Part shown: piece by piece, positions 1 to 11,100 of the stretch | Position numbering within the stretch: the first letter of the stretch is position 1 | Layout: each line of letters starts with the position of its first letter | Assembly (NCBI RefSeq): GCF_018139145.2 | Contig: NC_059477.1 | Coordinates: 43,461,502 to 43,525,501, forward strand | Reading direction: 5' to 3' | From: Gymnogyps californianus | Lineage: Eukaryota > Chordata > Aves > Accipitriformes > Cathartidae | DNA: 64,000 nt | Notes under the pieces: generated by a model | Told to the model about the DNA's origin: nothing | The model's database searches: none | The model's input: the letters and a program-made list of their open reading frames with translations, nothing else | Made by a program: the position numbers and the translations under genes

Positions 1-1074
1 TTAGTGAATGAACAAAGGTAAAAATAACAGGCTAGTTATAAACTAGTACTATGATGATGACATTGTGAATTATTTAAAAAGGGCATATTCAGTGTGACCA
101 TAGAGCCATCAATCATAATAGACATTGATGAGAAAAAGAGGTTTCAGTCACTTCCTATCTGCCAGGAGAACAATTCTATCTCGCAGGTAGCTGTGAAGTG
201 CCGCTGACCCGATGTCACTCGCATTGTTGCTCTACCCTTTGAACGGGGAGAGCAGATTCTCTCAATATTAGAATCGAATGAGTAAATAAATTCTCAGTTC
301 ACCGCCGCACTCCTTCAGAGTGCACACTTCAATTTGTCTAACAATGGGGAGGACAGAAAAGCAGAAATCTCTTAAAGCAGGGATGAATTTTTTATGGATG
401 CTCAAATCCAGCTGCAAAGAATGGGGTTTTAAATGGTAGCAGCGCTGCTTTTAGCAGGAGCCCCTAGAGACAAAGTCTTCGGGAAGTGTTTTGTGTTGAA
501 TTCAGCCCTTCCCGAGCGCGCGTGCCTTTTGCTCTCCCTTCCTCCTGAAGATGCTTCCACCAAATCGTTCCATTGTGGTGCCCACCTTGATCTCTCCGAT
601 AGGAAACGAAAACACCCCCCTCACCTCCCATCACTTCCAAACACTTAAGTTTCGTAAACAGCCAGCGAGAAACCTGTCTTCATCAACCTGAATACTCCGA
701 TGGCTTTGAAAGGAAGCAAATATTGCAGCTGAAAAGATGACTGTTGAATAAGAAGGGAGAGAAAAAAACACTCCAACTTTTAATTTGTGCTGGATTAATC
801 TAGGAGAGACTCCTTCACCTGATGCCCCACATAATTATATCCTAAACTTTCACTCAGATCACACGTTTCATCATTGTTGGTTACTCTAATTAGCCCACGG
901 ATTCTTGCAGCTGCAAAGACGACACAGAAGGAGGAATAAATCGCGCATAGCTCCAGCTTTACACAACAGACGCTTTCCCCAGCGTCACAGGGATGCTCCC
1001 CAAAGCCCGCAAGCCCCTAGCGATGCTTTGCCAAATTCCGCCAGCCTCCATCACTGAGCACCGGCACCGACGGC
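1..1074. other. single-copy AT-rich DNA, no gene seen
   Basis: No repeat, RNA gene or plausible exon is visible. A 71-codon open frame (433-648) has no recognisable domain. The stretch around 800-900 carries several homeodomain-type cores (GGATTAATCTAGG near 791, CTAATTAGCCC near 886) in non-repetitive sequence, which is compatible with regulatory DNA but not proof of it. Confidence 0.5.
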
Positions 1075-1153
1075 GCGTGGGTGATGCGCAGGCGACGCGT
1101 GGGCGACGCGCAGGCGATGCGGGGATGCAGGGATGCGGGGATGCGGGGATGCC
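1075..1153. repeat. GC-rich compound minisatellite (11-bp then 8-bp units)
   Basis: Positions 1075-1118 are four 11-bp units alternating between a GCGTGGG and a GCGCAGG start, so there is a 22-bp higher-order period. From 1119 the array changes into about four 8-bp units of the form GATGCGGG with one variant GATGCAGG. Small open frames on both strands read through the array because the period lacks stops; I treat them as artefacts. The tract is CpG-dense and probably length-variable. Confidence 0.85.
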
Positions 1154-1339
1154 TCCCTGCCTGCTCCAGCCCCACTCAGCCCCGAGCCCGTGCTGCCTGC
1201 GGCACAGTCCCCGGTGCTTCACCCACTCCTCATCTTCATCCCCCCGCCATGCCAGCAGCGCATCCCGGGAGTCTATGCATCTCTGCGTAACCTCGTACCG
1301 CTCCAAAACTGTACATTGCCACTTAATTGTTACTAACAG

Positions 1340-1740
1340 GTAAATCAAAGGTAAAAGAGAACTAATTAATTTTCCAGCTCGGTTTTATTTTACTGTTACT
1401 GTTTTGAGAAAATATAACTAAACCCCATTAGTGTTAAGGTAAGACCATGAAACAACATAATATAATGCAAGAAAGACATTTAATAGCGTAGAGGAATGTT
1501 AAATTACTAATTAACTCCAAGTTACTGTATAAAAAAGCATAGTAATTTACAGGATTATTGCAATATGCAGCTTAGATTGCCACAAGGGTCAGCTAGGGAG
1601 CATTTCCTTCTATTTCTTTCAGTGTGGTGGTTATTGTAAAATTCTTCTCACATTAAAATGTACTGTCCTTACCCACAGTTCACTGCTGCTAATTAGCAGC
1701 AGTTGAGATTTCCCTAGCAGTCATTTTTTTCCACGTTAAG
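1340..1740. promoter_or_regulatory. candidate conserved regulatory element with TAATTA motifs and a 22-bp palindrome
   Basis: This non-repetitive AT-rich interval holds several homeodomain cores: CTAATTAATT near 1360, ACTAATTAAC near 1508, and TAATTA at 1690-1695 in the centre of a perfect 22-bp palindrome (1682-1703, half-site ACTGCTGCTAA). It does not resemble any mobile element I know, and no reading frame crosses it. I infer a transcription-factor-bound element from motif density and symmetry only. Confidence 0.35.
1682..1703. repeat. perfect 22-bp palindrome centred on TAATTA
   Basis: Every base pairs with its mirror base from 1682/1703 inward to 1692/1693. Pairing stops at 1681/1704. 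The half-site is ACTGCTGCTAA, so the centre is the homeodomain core TAATTA flanked by CTG/CAG repeats. The symmetry is seen directly in the sequence; a dimeric homeodomain site is inferred. Confidence 0.95.
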
Positions 1741-3544
1741 CTGCCAAATGTTACCAACTGCTCAAGATGCTCCGCGCGCTGAGTGTCCGGCTGCCCGCCC
1801 TGCTCCCCGGCACTGCCGTGCTCAGCACCTCCGTGTCGGGTTCAGCACCTGGGCGAAGAAAACACCGATCAAATTATTTGTCCTGCTCTTTGTTGTACCA
1901 AGGCAGGTTAGCAGAAACCTTCCGGCACCTTTGGCTAAGCTACAGAACTCAGAAACGCCTATTTTTTTTCCTCCTCTTTTTTCCTAAACATGCAATATAC
2001 TGCTCAAACGCTTGAAACTGGAAGCTCTCCAATATGTGGGGTTTTTGTTCAAAAGCAAGTATTTCCACATTCTATTTAAACAAGAAAGCAAGAAAAGGCA
2101 TCTTTTAGTTTTTACCTAAATATATAAGAAGAATGCCACTACTTTGATTAATAATTGATTAAATAAACCATCCACACATCAAAGGCAGGAAGAAGAGCTG
2201 TTCCACAGAAAGGCTAGACTATCAAATAGCACTTTGTTGTCTTAAACACTGCTCAGATCTGCAGCATTACATAGCTCGTTGCACATTAATGTTTGAGGTT
2301 ATAAATGGCAGTGTTTTCCAAAGCATTTTTTATTATTATTCTAAAGAGCAAAAGAATTTAGCTCTTTTTTTTTTTTCCTAATTAAACACTAGCAGCTTGA
2401 AAACATAGAAATTTGGACGATAATCGTACAGCCTCATCTTTTCTTCTCTCTTTTGTTGGCTTTATGACTAATTTATGTTTAACCTTCTTGAGAATCCATG
2501 GTCGCAACACACTTTCTAAAAAAATTCAAAGCAACTTTCGCTGCTGTCCAATAGCAGGGCAAAAGGTCTTGGGCGCTGTGAAATGGTTCAGAATTGAAAG
2601 AGGTGACACGATCTTCTTCACCTCCTCTTCACAGGAGTAAGAGCAATCAGGAAACAACTACTAATTGCTTCATCAAAATTAAGCTTCTCCATCTTCATAC
2701 CAATTATTTCACCATTGCAGTTTAGAGTTTCGTGTGCCTACCATCCACATGAAAAAAAAAAAAAAGAAATCAGGCCTTTGAATTGCAATGCATTTCCCAG
2801 AACTGCTTAATGAAAGTGGGATTCGGATTTCAGGTTTCCTCTCTTCTATCTGCTGGTATTCCTTTTTTAAATTTCCAAAGCTGGTTGAAACATAAAGCAC
2901 CTGAATATACTTGTACTTCATTTACACATGAGGAAGGATTGTAAAATTTACTTACGACAAGAGTGAAAAATTCATTGTGCTGACAAGAATAAATCCATTC
3001 AGTCAATGATCAAAACAGTAGCCCAAGGGTAACAAAGAACAAGTGTCAACCACATTTGCTCTGAAGTTCCACAAAAGTCCCCCCTGGGAATTCCAATCAT
3101 GATGCTCTATAACTATATTTATATAAGATTTTTTTTAAAAACAGGAGCGAGTCTAAAGGCCAAAGGGACTACATTCTAAGGATCTTAATTGGATCAAGGA
3201 CTTTTTAACCGGTTTAATTTTTCCTTCAAAATATGGTGGCCACGGTGTTTCAAAATGAAGCGCATTACTCAGTGCTGAAAGATAGCTTTTTTCTCCGTGA
3301 TGTGCAGGGATCTGCATCTAATGCCTATTAGGGTGGGTATATATGTATTTATATGTTGTGTATCCGTGCTATAATTTAGGTGATATTCCTTGAATACTAT
3401 TTCTTTTTGGTAGCAAAATGCTCTTAATTCTCCTTAAGACATTACAAATATATTACTGTACATCACGAAGAGAGCTAAAGATAAAAGACTACAGCTAACA
3501 TTTCCGACGAGCGGCATTTCTTTCCCCGAGCCTGGCCAGCGGCT
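1741..3544. other. single-copy DNA, no gene seen
   Basis: Mostly AT-rich non-repetitive sequence with short T and A runs (about 2366-2377 and A14 at 2752-2765). The only protein-like hint is a short frame near 2555-2600 that reads KVLGAVKWF, reminiscent of the start of a cold-shock domain. It cannot be extended in either direction. No exon or RNA gene is supported. Confidence 0.5.
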
Positions 3545-3656
3545 CGCAACTTCGCAAAGCGCTTAAATATGTTTAACACCGAGCATATGCTTAAACACAT
3601 TTCTATCTGACAAAAATAGAGGCGAGCGCCCAAGTGATTGCTGAAGCCAGGGGAAG
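3545..3656. mobile_element. ancient amniote CR1/L3-like 3'-end relic
   Basis: The stretch carries alternating GCTTAAATATG / CATATGCTTAAA phrases followed by AAGTGATTGCTGAA. That pattern is typical of a very old interspersed repeat common in turtle, crocodile and bird genomes, where CTTAAGCATGTGCTTAA-type phrases precede a GTGCTTTGCTGAA-type phrase. Recognition is from memory of the pattern; the family name is not assigned. The copy is heavily diverged and has no coding capacity. Confidence 0.5.
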
Positions 3657-4589
3657 ACGGGCAGGGGGTGGAAGTCAAGCCCAGGTTTCTGCTCTCTGGG
3701 TTTTGGTGGGTTTGGGGTTTTTCCTACACTTTATTGTGCTCTCAGTGTTTCTTTCAATGCCCTGACTCTGTCTGCTAATTACTACAGCGTCGTTTTCACC
3801 TTGTTCTTTTGCTAGTATCTTGGCAAAAACCAGAGAGTGAGACAAGTGACGGGAGTACAACACAAAAATATTCAGATATATTTTTAATATAAGCATGATA
3901 TTTGTGTGTCAATGGGGAAGTTTAAATGCATATGGGCAGAGGAGGCGGCTCTTCGCTGTGAGAGTCCGAGAGTTCCTGGATGCAGATGACAATCTTTGAT
4001 TATTTTTCCCAAAATGAGATTTTTTCATCCTATCTAGCTAGCAGATACAGCCAATGACAAGCCTATTTCCATACTGGCAAGGTTTCATATCACTTTGAAT
4101 TATTAAATCCAGCCCACGGTTACAGATACTGTATGTGCTCATAGAGAGAAAGTACACATACACTCATGCACAAACTTTACATGAAGATTGAAAAGCAAGG
4201 CAGAAGAATAAATACACCAATGGGGAAAAATAAAATATTTAGTATCTACTTTTCATTTATAGGTAGTACAATAGGCCACAGTTCTCCACTTTTTCTGCAC
4301 TTAAAAATAAAACCATTTTAAAAGACACTGATACATTGGTTCCTAGAATTTTGCAAGGCTTTATTTATTTGTTCATTTTTATGAACTCGGATCGTCCCAA
4401 AGCATCCTATAGGTGCCGTCACCATGGCGGTGTGAGCCAGAAAGTACAGAAAACAATCAATTAAATGCGCCTTTTTTTTTTTACTTTTTTTTTTTTTTTA
4501 AAGCCCCACCTACATTTCACAATCTGAAATCCTGCATTTCCACAGATTTTCGACCATCCAGCTAGGAACCATCCCACCACCCCTCTCCA
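3657..4589. other. single-copy AT-rich DNA with a T-rich tract, no gene seen
   Basis: Non-repetitive sequence except for the near-pure T tract at 4472-4499, interrupted once by AC. Antisense frames here run into the neighbouring CpG pocket and look like chance. Nothing else is recognised. Confidence 0.5.
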
Positions 4590-4850
4590 AGGGGGGTGCA
4601 CGCCCCACCAGCAGCGCCAGCCCATCCTGGACCTCTCCCTGCCACCGCGCGCGGCAGGACTCGTCCCCGCGGCCGTGCTCCTGCCGAGCATCCTCACCCG
4701 TGGCTCCCCCGGCCGCTGGCCTGCTGCGCCGGCGCCGGCGTGGAGCAGGGCGAGATGCACGCTGAGTTGGGTAGCGGCTGTAATTGAAGTGGCAGAGACG
4801 TCACCGTCCATCTATAGCATCCTCTCCTCGCCGCAGCAGCCCTCGCACAG
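4590..4850. promoter_or_regulatory. small CpG-dense pocket, possible promoter or enhancer
   Basis: I count about 21 CpG dinucleotides between roughly 4595 and 4765, far above the surrounding AT-rich DNA, including GCGCGCGG and CCGGCGCCGGCG runs. The island edge near 4780-4825 carries TAATTG, an ACGTCA half CRE and a TATAG. No convincing first exon or splice donor was found. An unmethylated CpG-rich regulatory element is a reasonable inference; a decayed GC-rich repeat is the alternative. Confidence 0.4.
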
Positions 4851-6772
4851 ATAACTCCGAAAATAATCACACTGATGCTGCATACTGTTCCCAGTCAATT
4901 AGATCTAGCGATTCCAGCCCAAGCAGTCAGTAAACAATCTCAGGAAAACACCTAGGACCAGAATACTTATCTGCTTCTACACATTCAGAGCGATTTTCCA
5001 GTTCCCATATGGAAAAGTGATAAAGTATAAAGACGACGACGATAGCGAGTTTCCGGAGTGGTTCTGTACGAGCAGCATTGTTATTCATAACATTCATCAT
5101 TAATGTTAGTATCTCGAATGGCGGGGAAGCAAATCAAGTGCCGTCCCCGAAGGTAGTGACCCTGCCTGCACCCCTGTAGAAGGCAGGAATCCTGCCCGTA
5201 ACCTGGCAGGAGTTGCTGAAAAGATTATCTAGTTAACGCAGGCCTGATTAACCAGCGCCTGCCAGAATTAAACATGCAGCAGTGCAGAAATTACCTGCAG
5301 AAAGGAAAAGTCAACAAAGGGAGTAACAGAAGTATTGCTGACAAAACTGGTAACAACATAAGGATGCATATTTATAGCAATGCAAGAATGGTTTTTTTAA
5401 ATTCTTTTCTACTAAAGCACTGGATTCAGACAATATCGAGAACATCAAAGCATCAATTTCTGTACTTCGTTCACTGAGTTTGACTTAAGTTTATTTAAAA
5501 CGTACGTGCACTGAAATGAATTTATGTGCAAGCCATCAATGGGAGCAAAACATTTCCTTCCTATAACGGCAATTCAGATGAAGAAGATTCTTCAAATTGC
5601 AAATACTCCTCATGAAGGTGAAGCCTGTGTGTTATGGGAAGGGATTAGCGAACCCAATGTGCAATCTGTTATGTTGATTTTTAAAAATGTTCGAAAAATC
5701 GATACAACCTCAATAACTTATAACTTACAGTGCACTCTTACTAAAAGGAGAAGAAAAACTTTTGGAAGTTTTAAAGATTTTATTTCCTGACTGTGGATTC
5801 TTCATGCACAATTATCCCATGAATGTATTTCTAAGGTTTGTCATTCCATGAATGTGAAGATCTACGCTTTCAGGAAACGCGCTTCCAGAGCAGCCGGACA
5901 GCCCTCAGGAAAACAGGCTAAGGTAGGTAAACGAGCTAATCAAGTGTTATGTCACAATTACACAATTACATATATCATATTAAATAAAAAAAATGCAATT
6001 AATTACATTTTAAACAAATTGTCTAAGACAACAACTGTCTTAGGAAACTTTAAAAATTAAATTGCTTGCTTGATTTGAACATACTGAGATAATATTAGCA
6101 CTTAAAAATTAATTTCTAGTATTTCATGACTTAACTGCAACTCAAAACATGCACGAACCATAAGCGGATAAAGTTTGAGAGGATACTGATCTCAAACTCC
6201 AACTAGCAGCTGGTACGTTCTGGTAGCTGAAGGATTTTAATTTCACTGTTGAATCAGAGAACGAAACGTCTGCACTAGTCTTACTGCTAATTAATGCACT
6301 AGTTGATCTGCGCTAGCTAGACCAGGACAACATATTTTTTGGGTTGCCCGGGTTGTTTGTATTTCAGAAATTATCATCTCTGACTTTTTATAATTATTTG
6401 AGCCCAACTCCTTTGCTTATCGAAATCCTAATTGCTGCTGCCAACTTTGTAGAGAACAAGGTTAACTTCATTACAGCGTTACAATCACGAATGACGCCCA
6501 GTTCTTTCTTCTGACCATGCTCAAGGTCTACCAGTCACGTCTGTCCACACTGCTTTTCCGTGAGAAGTCATGGAAACCCTCACTAACGGTTTCGACAATT
6601 TATGCTTTGAGCTTCAATGAGCTTTTGCTTTGATGCTCTGAGATGCCACCATAGTACTTAGTGCAATCACCCACTGCTTCTTGTAGAACCTGCTACGTGG
6701 TTAGAAACTTTAGTATCTTGATTCAGGTCAAATTTCTTTTTGATTCTAAATTTCTTCTATGCATAGTTAATA
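4851..6772. other. single-copy AT-rich DNA, no gene seen
   Basis: No known repeat or RNA gene. A compact hairpin lies at 6023-6043 (8-bp arms CTAAGACA/TGTCTTAG, 5-base loop), but such short stems are expected by chance in this much DNA. Open frames of 70-88 codons here have no recognisable domain. Confidence 0.5.
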
Positions 6773-6807
6773 TCCTCCTCCTTCCTTCCTTCCTTCCTCC
6801 CTCTCTT
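6773..6807. repeat. CCTT-type pyrimidine microsatellite
   Basis: An almost pure pyrimidine run built on CTTC/CCTT units with CCT and CTCT ends. Such mirror-like homopyrimidine tracts can adopt triplex DNA. It is read by an 88-codon frame that I regard as spurious. Confidence 0.85.
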
Positions 6808-9119
6808 ATAAAGGATTTAAATGAAGGGTTTTTCTTATACTGTGCCTCAAGATATGGTCTTTTTGGTCACTGCTATCTTCATAAATCATTATTTATTAAT
6901 GAATTACTAGCTCATTCTCTATACTGATGGTATACTTCGATATTCAGCATCACTTTCAGCTTAGCTTCACTGTTCTTACCAACTTGCATGGGAGATGAGC
7001 AAATAAAATGTATTTTAGATTTTTACCAACTACTGTAGCCACTCTGTTCTTGAATGTGGCCTTGGGGCGCGTCTCAGATGTGCAGTCCTTTTTATTAGAT
7101 CTCTGGTTTTTTGCACTGTGTAAAATAGAAATTCCAGTATTTTTAGCAAACAGTGTTGCTCTTTAAAAACTGAGGAGAGGGAGATCTTTATCAATGCATG
7201 TAGAAGATGATTATTACCTTCTTGAGTAATGATATCAATATGTCTGAACATCTCTATCTAATGGTACTCCGAAACCATGTTGACATTTTTGCTGACATAT
7301 TAGAGTTTTAGTAGTGCTATATATAAATTATCTAACCACAGCCAAATATTAGGCCTTTCAAACCCATTCTGGATCACAGAGTGATATACACGCATATCCC
7401 TCATTATTGTTAATGAGGCCTCCTCCGTAACACTAAGAATATGAATGTTTAAAATCTCATTAAAATTTAAACTATCATACCTCACCTTTTTAGGATTACA
7501 CTTTTTCTCTGAAGAAAAATACACGGCATACACACATTACTTTGTGAACTGATTTCTAGCTAAGCTTTCACCTGAAATCCTGACAAGTGCAAAATACGCA
7601 GTACTTCTCCTGACCCTCCTCGTGCGTTTTGTCACCAGCACCACCGGACTCGGGTTCAGCTCTCGACGCTTTACTTCTCTTTCAACAGTCTCCTCGGCTT
7701 GCAACTGCACATATCTCATCCTAACTTTCCTTGCAATCTCATAAGCAAGCCCCAGAGCTGCTGCTCTGCAAAAGCTGGCAGAAGCGCTGGTGATGAATGG
7801 CAATAGCTGCACCATGGGGCAGAAACCTCCTCCCAGGGGAGGACCGCTTCAGGGCTTTAGGAAGCCCCAAATACTGCTCCTTTTACACCCAGCCGGCCAC
7901 TGCCAGAAGCTGTAATGAATTCTCCCAAACCACTCAGACCTCCGTGGTGTTACTGAGGCTCTTACTGAAGACCATGTCCCAAGAGATGGGAAGGTCCAAC
8001 AGCCACGGCTTGCTCCTTTCCCATCCCTTGCTCTGGCAGCACTCGCGCTCCGTTGGCCAAACCCAAGCATCTACAGCGAGGTCTCACCTCTCCCTGAACC
8101 GTGGGTACCCCAGGAGCCAGCAGCTCCTGCTCAAAGCTAGTATCTTAAACACTAAAAACGGACAATTTATGCCTATTTTACAGCTCCAGAGTAGCAAACT
8201 TCGGTCTTGTCAACCTTCTGTCTTGCACAGCGACTGGCCAGGCAGCTCCAGTGAAACCTCGCTGTCCCCAGGCCATGGCCTGTGCCAGGAGGGCAGTCCC
8301 ACCTCTCTCACCTCTTTCCTGGTGGGGCAGGACCCCAGTGAGACATTTGCTCTGCGAGAACAGATCACCACCGCCACTGCATCCCAAGCCTGGGCATGAG
8401 AAGGCTCCAGCCCTGCAGACTATCCCAGCATGGCAGCTTGCCTATCTCAGTGTTGGACGTCACATTATTTTGTTTTATTCTACCGGTGACGTCTAGTTCG
8501 TGCTCTGCAATCTTTTTTAACTTCTTTATGCCAAATAACTTTTTTTTTTTGGTGCATGTGAGTAACGGATTTCAACAATTACATTTTAACTCCTGGTTCT
8601 CCCCGAGAAGCTTGAAAAATATAATGTTTTGAATTTATTATTCGAAACAAGAGAGTAGGGAAGGAGCTGGATTTTTTACCCCATTTTATCTGTGATTGGG
8701 AGTTTCTCTGCTCCAGAAAACCCCTCCTAAATTTCCAGTAAACCTGCACCCGCGGTGGAAGCACAGGTAAATTTGGAGCCCAGCAGTGGTCCCCCTGAGC
8801 AGGCTGGGGAAGGGAAAGCAGGCGGTGGTTGGGCAAGCGGCTGGGGCACCGAAATGCCTCCGGGTGGGGATTGACCCCCTCAGCTCTAAGCACCCGTGCA
8901 GATTCTCCTTTCTTTTTTTCCCCTTACAGATGCTTATTGCATTTTCTGCGTTGTGGCCCAAATGGATAGATCTTGCAACTTCCTTCTGCATAGTTTCATA
9001 AATAGAAGGAAAAAAAAGGGAAGGGAAAAAAACCACAAAAACCCCAGAGCCCACTCCCCCCGTCGTGTCTCCCCGTGCCTCAGCTGCACATCATACATGC
9101 GGAACATTGAACCATCCTC
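6808..9119. other. single-copy DNA including a 200-codon frame without recognisable domain
   Basis: The longest frame in this part (7797-8399, plus strand, 200 codons) has no domain, no signal peptide and an S/T/Q/L-rich composition. Antisense frames overlap it, and no promoter or splice context stands out. I judge it a chance frame in a moderately GC-rich stretch. No repeat family was recognised. Confidence 0.5.
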
Positions 9120-9500
9120 TTAAATATTATGACATGGAGAAAATCACATTGTGCTTTAACCTATCAACAAAGGAGCAAAGCAATTACAGAGCTAAACACA
9201 GTCGAGGAAGACCCAATAAAGAGAAATCCAAGAAAATTTGGTGAAAATTCTTAAGGGGCCTTACAATGTTTAATCATGCTCCAGGCCTAAATTAATATTC
9301 CACTTCTAATTCAAAAGACTGAACCACAAAGGTACATCTTTTGGGTATTTTTAATAACCATAGTACAACACTCTGTGAATTAGCAGCTGGTCTGACTGGT
9401 ATTTTACTTTTTCTTTGCTTACTCAAGTAAAGCAGTTAATATTAGTATAATCATCAAACTAACATTAGTCAGACAGAAGGACAGATTTTTTTCTGTATTG
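9120..9500. promoter_or_regulatory. candidate conserved non-coding element
   Basis: Non-repetitive AT-rich DNA with a SOX/TCF-like CAACAAAGG near 9165 and several ATTA/TAAT cores (CAATTACAG, TTAATATTAG). No open frame of note. The call is based on texture and motif content only, so confidence is low. Confidence 0.25.
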
Positions 9501-10600
9501 TAATGCAGAATATAAAAAAAAATTAAACCAAGATTTAGAAATTCCTTTGTGTATTAGTTTAAATAATTTTTCTTATGCAGTTTCAATAAAACAAAAAATC
9601 TTTGTTATATTCATCCATTTTATAAAACAAACAATAGATTAAAGAGTACATAAACACATGGAAGACGGTAACCTGACGCCCAGTGGGTGAGAACAAAGAG
9701 CCCATCACGTGCTACTACTTACTACTATCCAAGTGACATGAGAATATTTGTGGAAACAAATCCATCCTGTTCAAAACTGGTAGAAAAATACACTCCACTA
9801 AGCTGAAAGTGCTGGTTAGTAGATTTACTTCTGCTTTTTAAAATAGAGGTAAACTTCTGGTCGCCGTGCTTCCCGCTTTAGCCCCGGGTATTTGCAAACG
9901 TAGCACTGGATTAGGTGCTTGGTTTTACGTCTGGTTTGTGGAACAATGCGTCCAACTAATATTTATTTACCCAAGTTGTAGGTGGACTTTGAATAATCGT
10001 ATAGAGTTGTCAAGGAGAAAGGTAATTTTCCTTTAAATAAATAAGAAGCAAAGATTAGGAAGCTCAAAAATGTTAAACAAAAGTACATTGCAACTCTCTA
10101 ATTTGTTAATGTTGCTCTGCTGTTGAAGAATACCCCAGGACATCAAATACAGCTCACGGACACTACAGAGCTGGCCTCACCTGGAGTTTACGCCATGTAT
10201 GGGTTTCTAGCCTGGACACCAACAAAGAGCCAGGAACTTCAGCACATAGGTCCCCAGTTTCATACAATTCCTACTTAAAATTGCAGCCAAAGGAGCCTGA
10301 AGCCACGATGACCATATGCGACATTTTACAAAATTAAACTCCTATTTCTGCTCATCTTGTATTGTGTTGCATTTGTTGTACAAAGAAGAAAATAACAAAT
10401 CTATGTAGATGGCAAGGAGGCCGGGCAGGAAAGGATAGGAAGGAATTTTTATATCTGAGACTATATAAACCCCCTCCTGGTAGCGTTTTCATTTAACACT
10501 TGGGTGTATTTGTACCTCTGCAGCTTTGCGTCGGTTATGCCGCTCTACATTAGAAAGCGGTGTAAGATATTTATTCTAGATGAAGAAAAAGCTGCATCGT
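9501..10600. other. single-copy AT-rich DNA, no gene seen
   Basis: Nothing recognisable. A short phrase near 10170-10185 (CCTCACCTGGAGT) matches a common CR1 ORF2 phrase, but the flanks do not continue the match, so no element is called. Confidence 0.5.
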
Positions 10601-11100
10601 CTAAAACTGTTGCCTACTCCCACAAGATATCCTCAGCAGGCGGCTGCCCTGGTGCTGCTGAACGCTGCGGCCCCCGGCAGACCCACGGGAGCAGAGGAGA
10701 TGGCCAGGGCTCCCGCTCCCACCGCCCGCGGGGAAAGCGCAGTGACGAGGGGGGCTATTGATTGCCGTCAGGAATGGCAGCACAAGCCCCAGCCCAACCC
10801 CGGGCATGCTGCTCGCCGAGGGCAGCCTGCACGGACAGCCGCCGCTCTGGGCAGCCGCAGGACGGAGAACCTGGGACTCGCCCTGCAGAGCACGCAGCAG
10901 CCCCGCTCTGCAATTAGACCTCTGCAACGTGACGCAGGTAACGTTTTTAATATCTTCATGGATTAGCGCCCCGGTAAAGCACAGCTTATGACGGTGTTTA
11001 CACATGGTCTTAGCCGGAGTCCCGCGCTCAGTGCTGCACCGAGTCCCTCTGCGTGTGGCCATCTGCTTCCGCAGAGGGGCTTTGCTCAGGGAAAAACAAA
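10601..11100. other. GC-rich pocket, no exon established
   Basis: GC-rich, moderately CpG-dense DNA with overlapping open frames of up to 153 codons on both strands, the expected outcome of high GC content. No domain is recognisable in any frame. It is the first of several similar pockets before 21 kb. Confidence 0.4.

Noticed and set aside
6023..6043. Hairpin with 8-bp stem and 5-base loop as a possible small RNA
   Set aside because: Too short for a microRNA precursor; several such stems are expected by chance in 64 kb.
7797..8399. 200-codon plus-strand frame
   Set aside because: No recognisable domain, low-complexity S/T/Q/L composition, and overlapping antisense frames.
10150..10230. Possible CR1 ORF2 fragment (CCTCACCTGGAGT)
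   Set aside because: Only one 13-base word matches; neighbouring CR1 words are absent.
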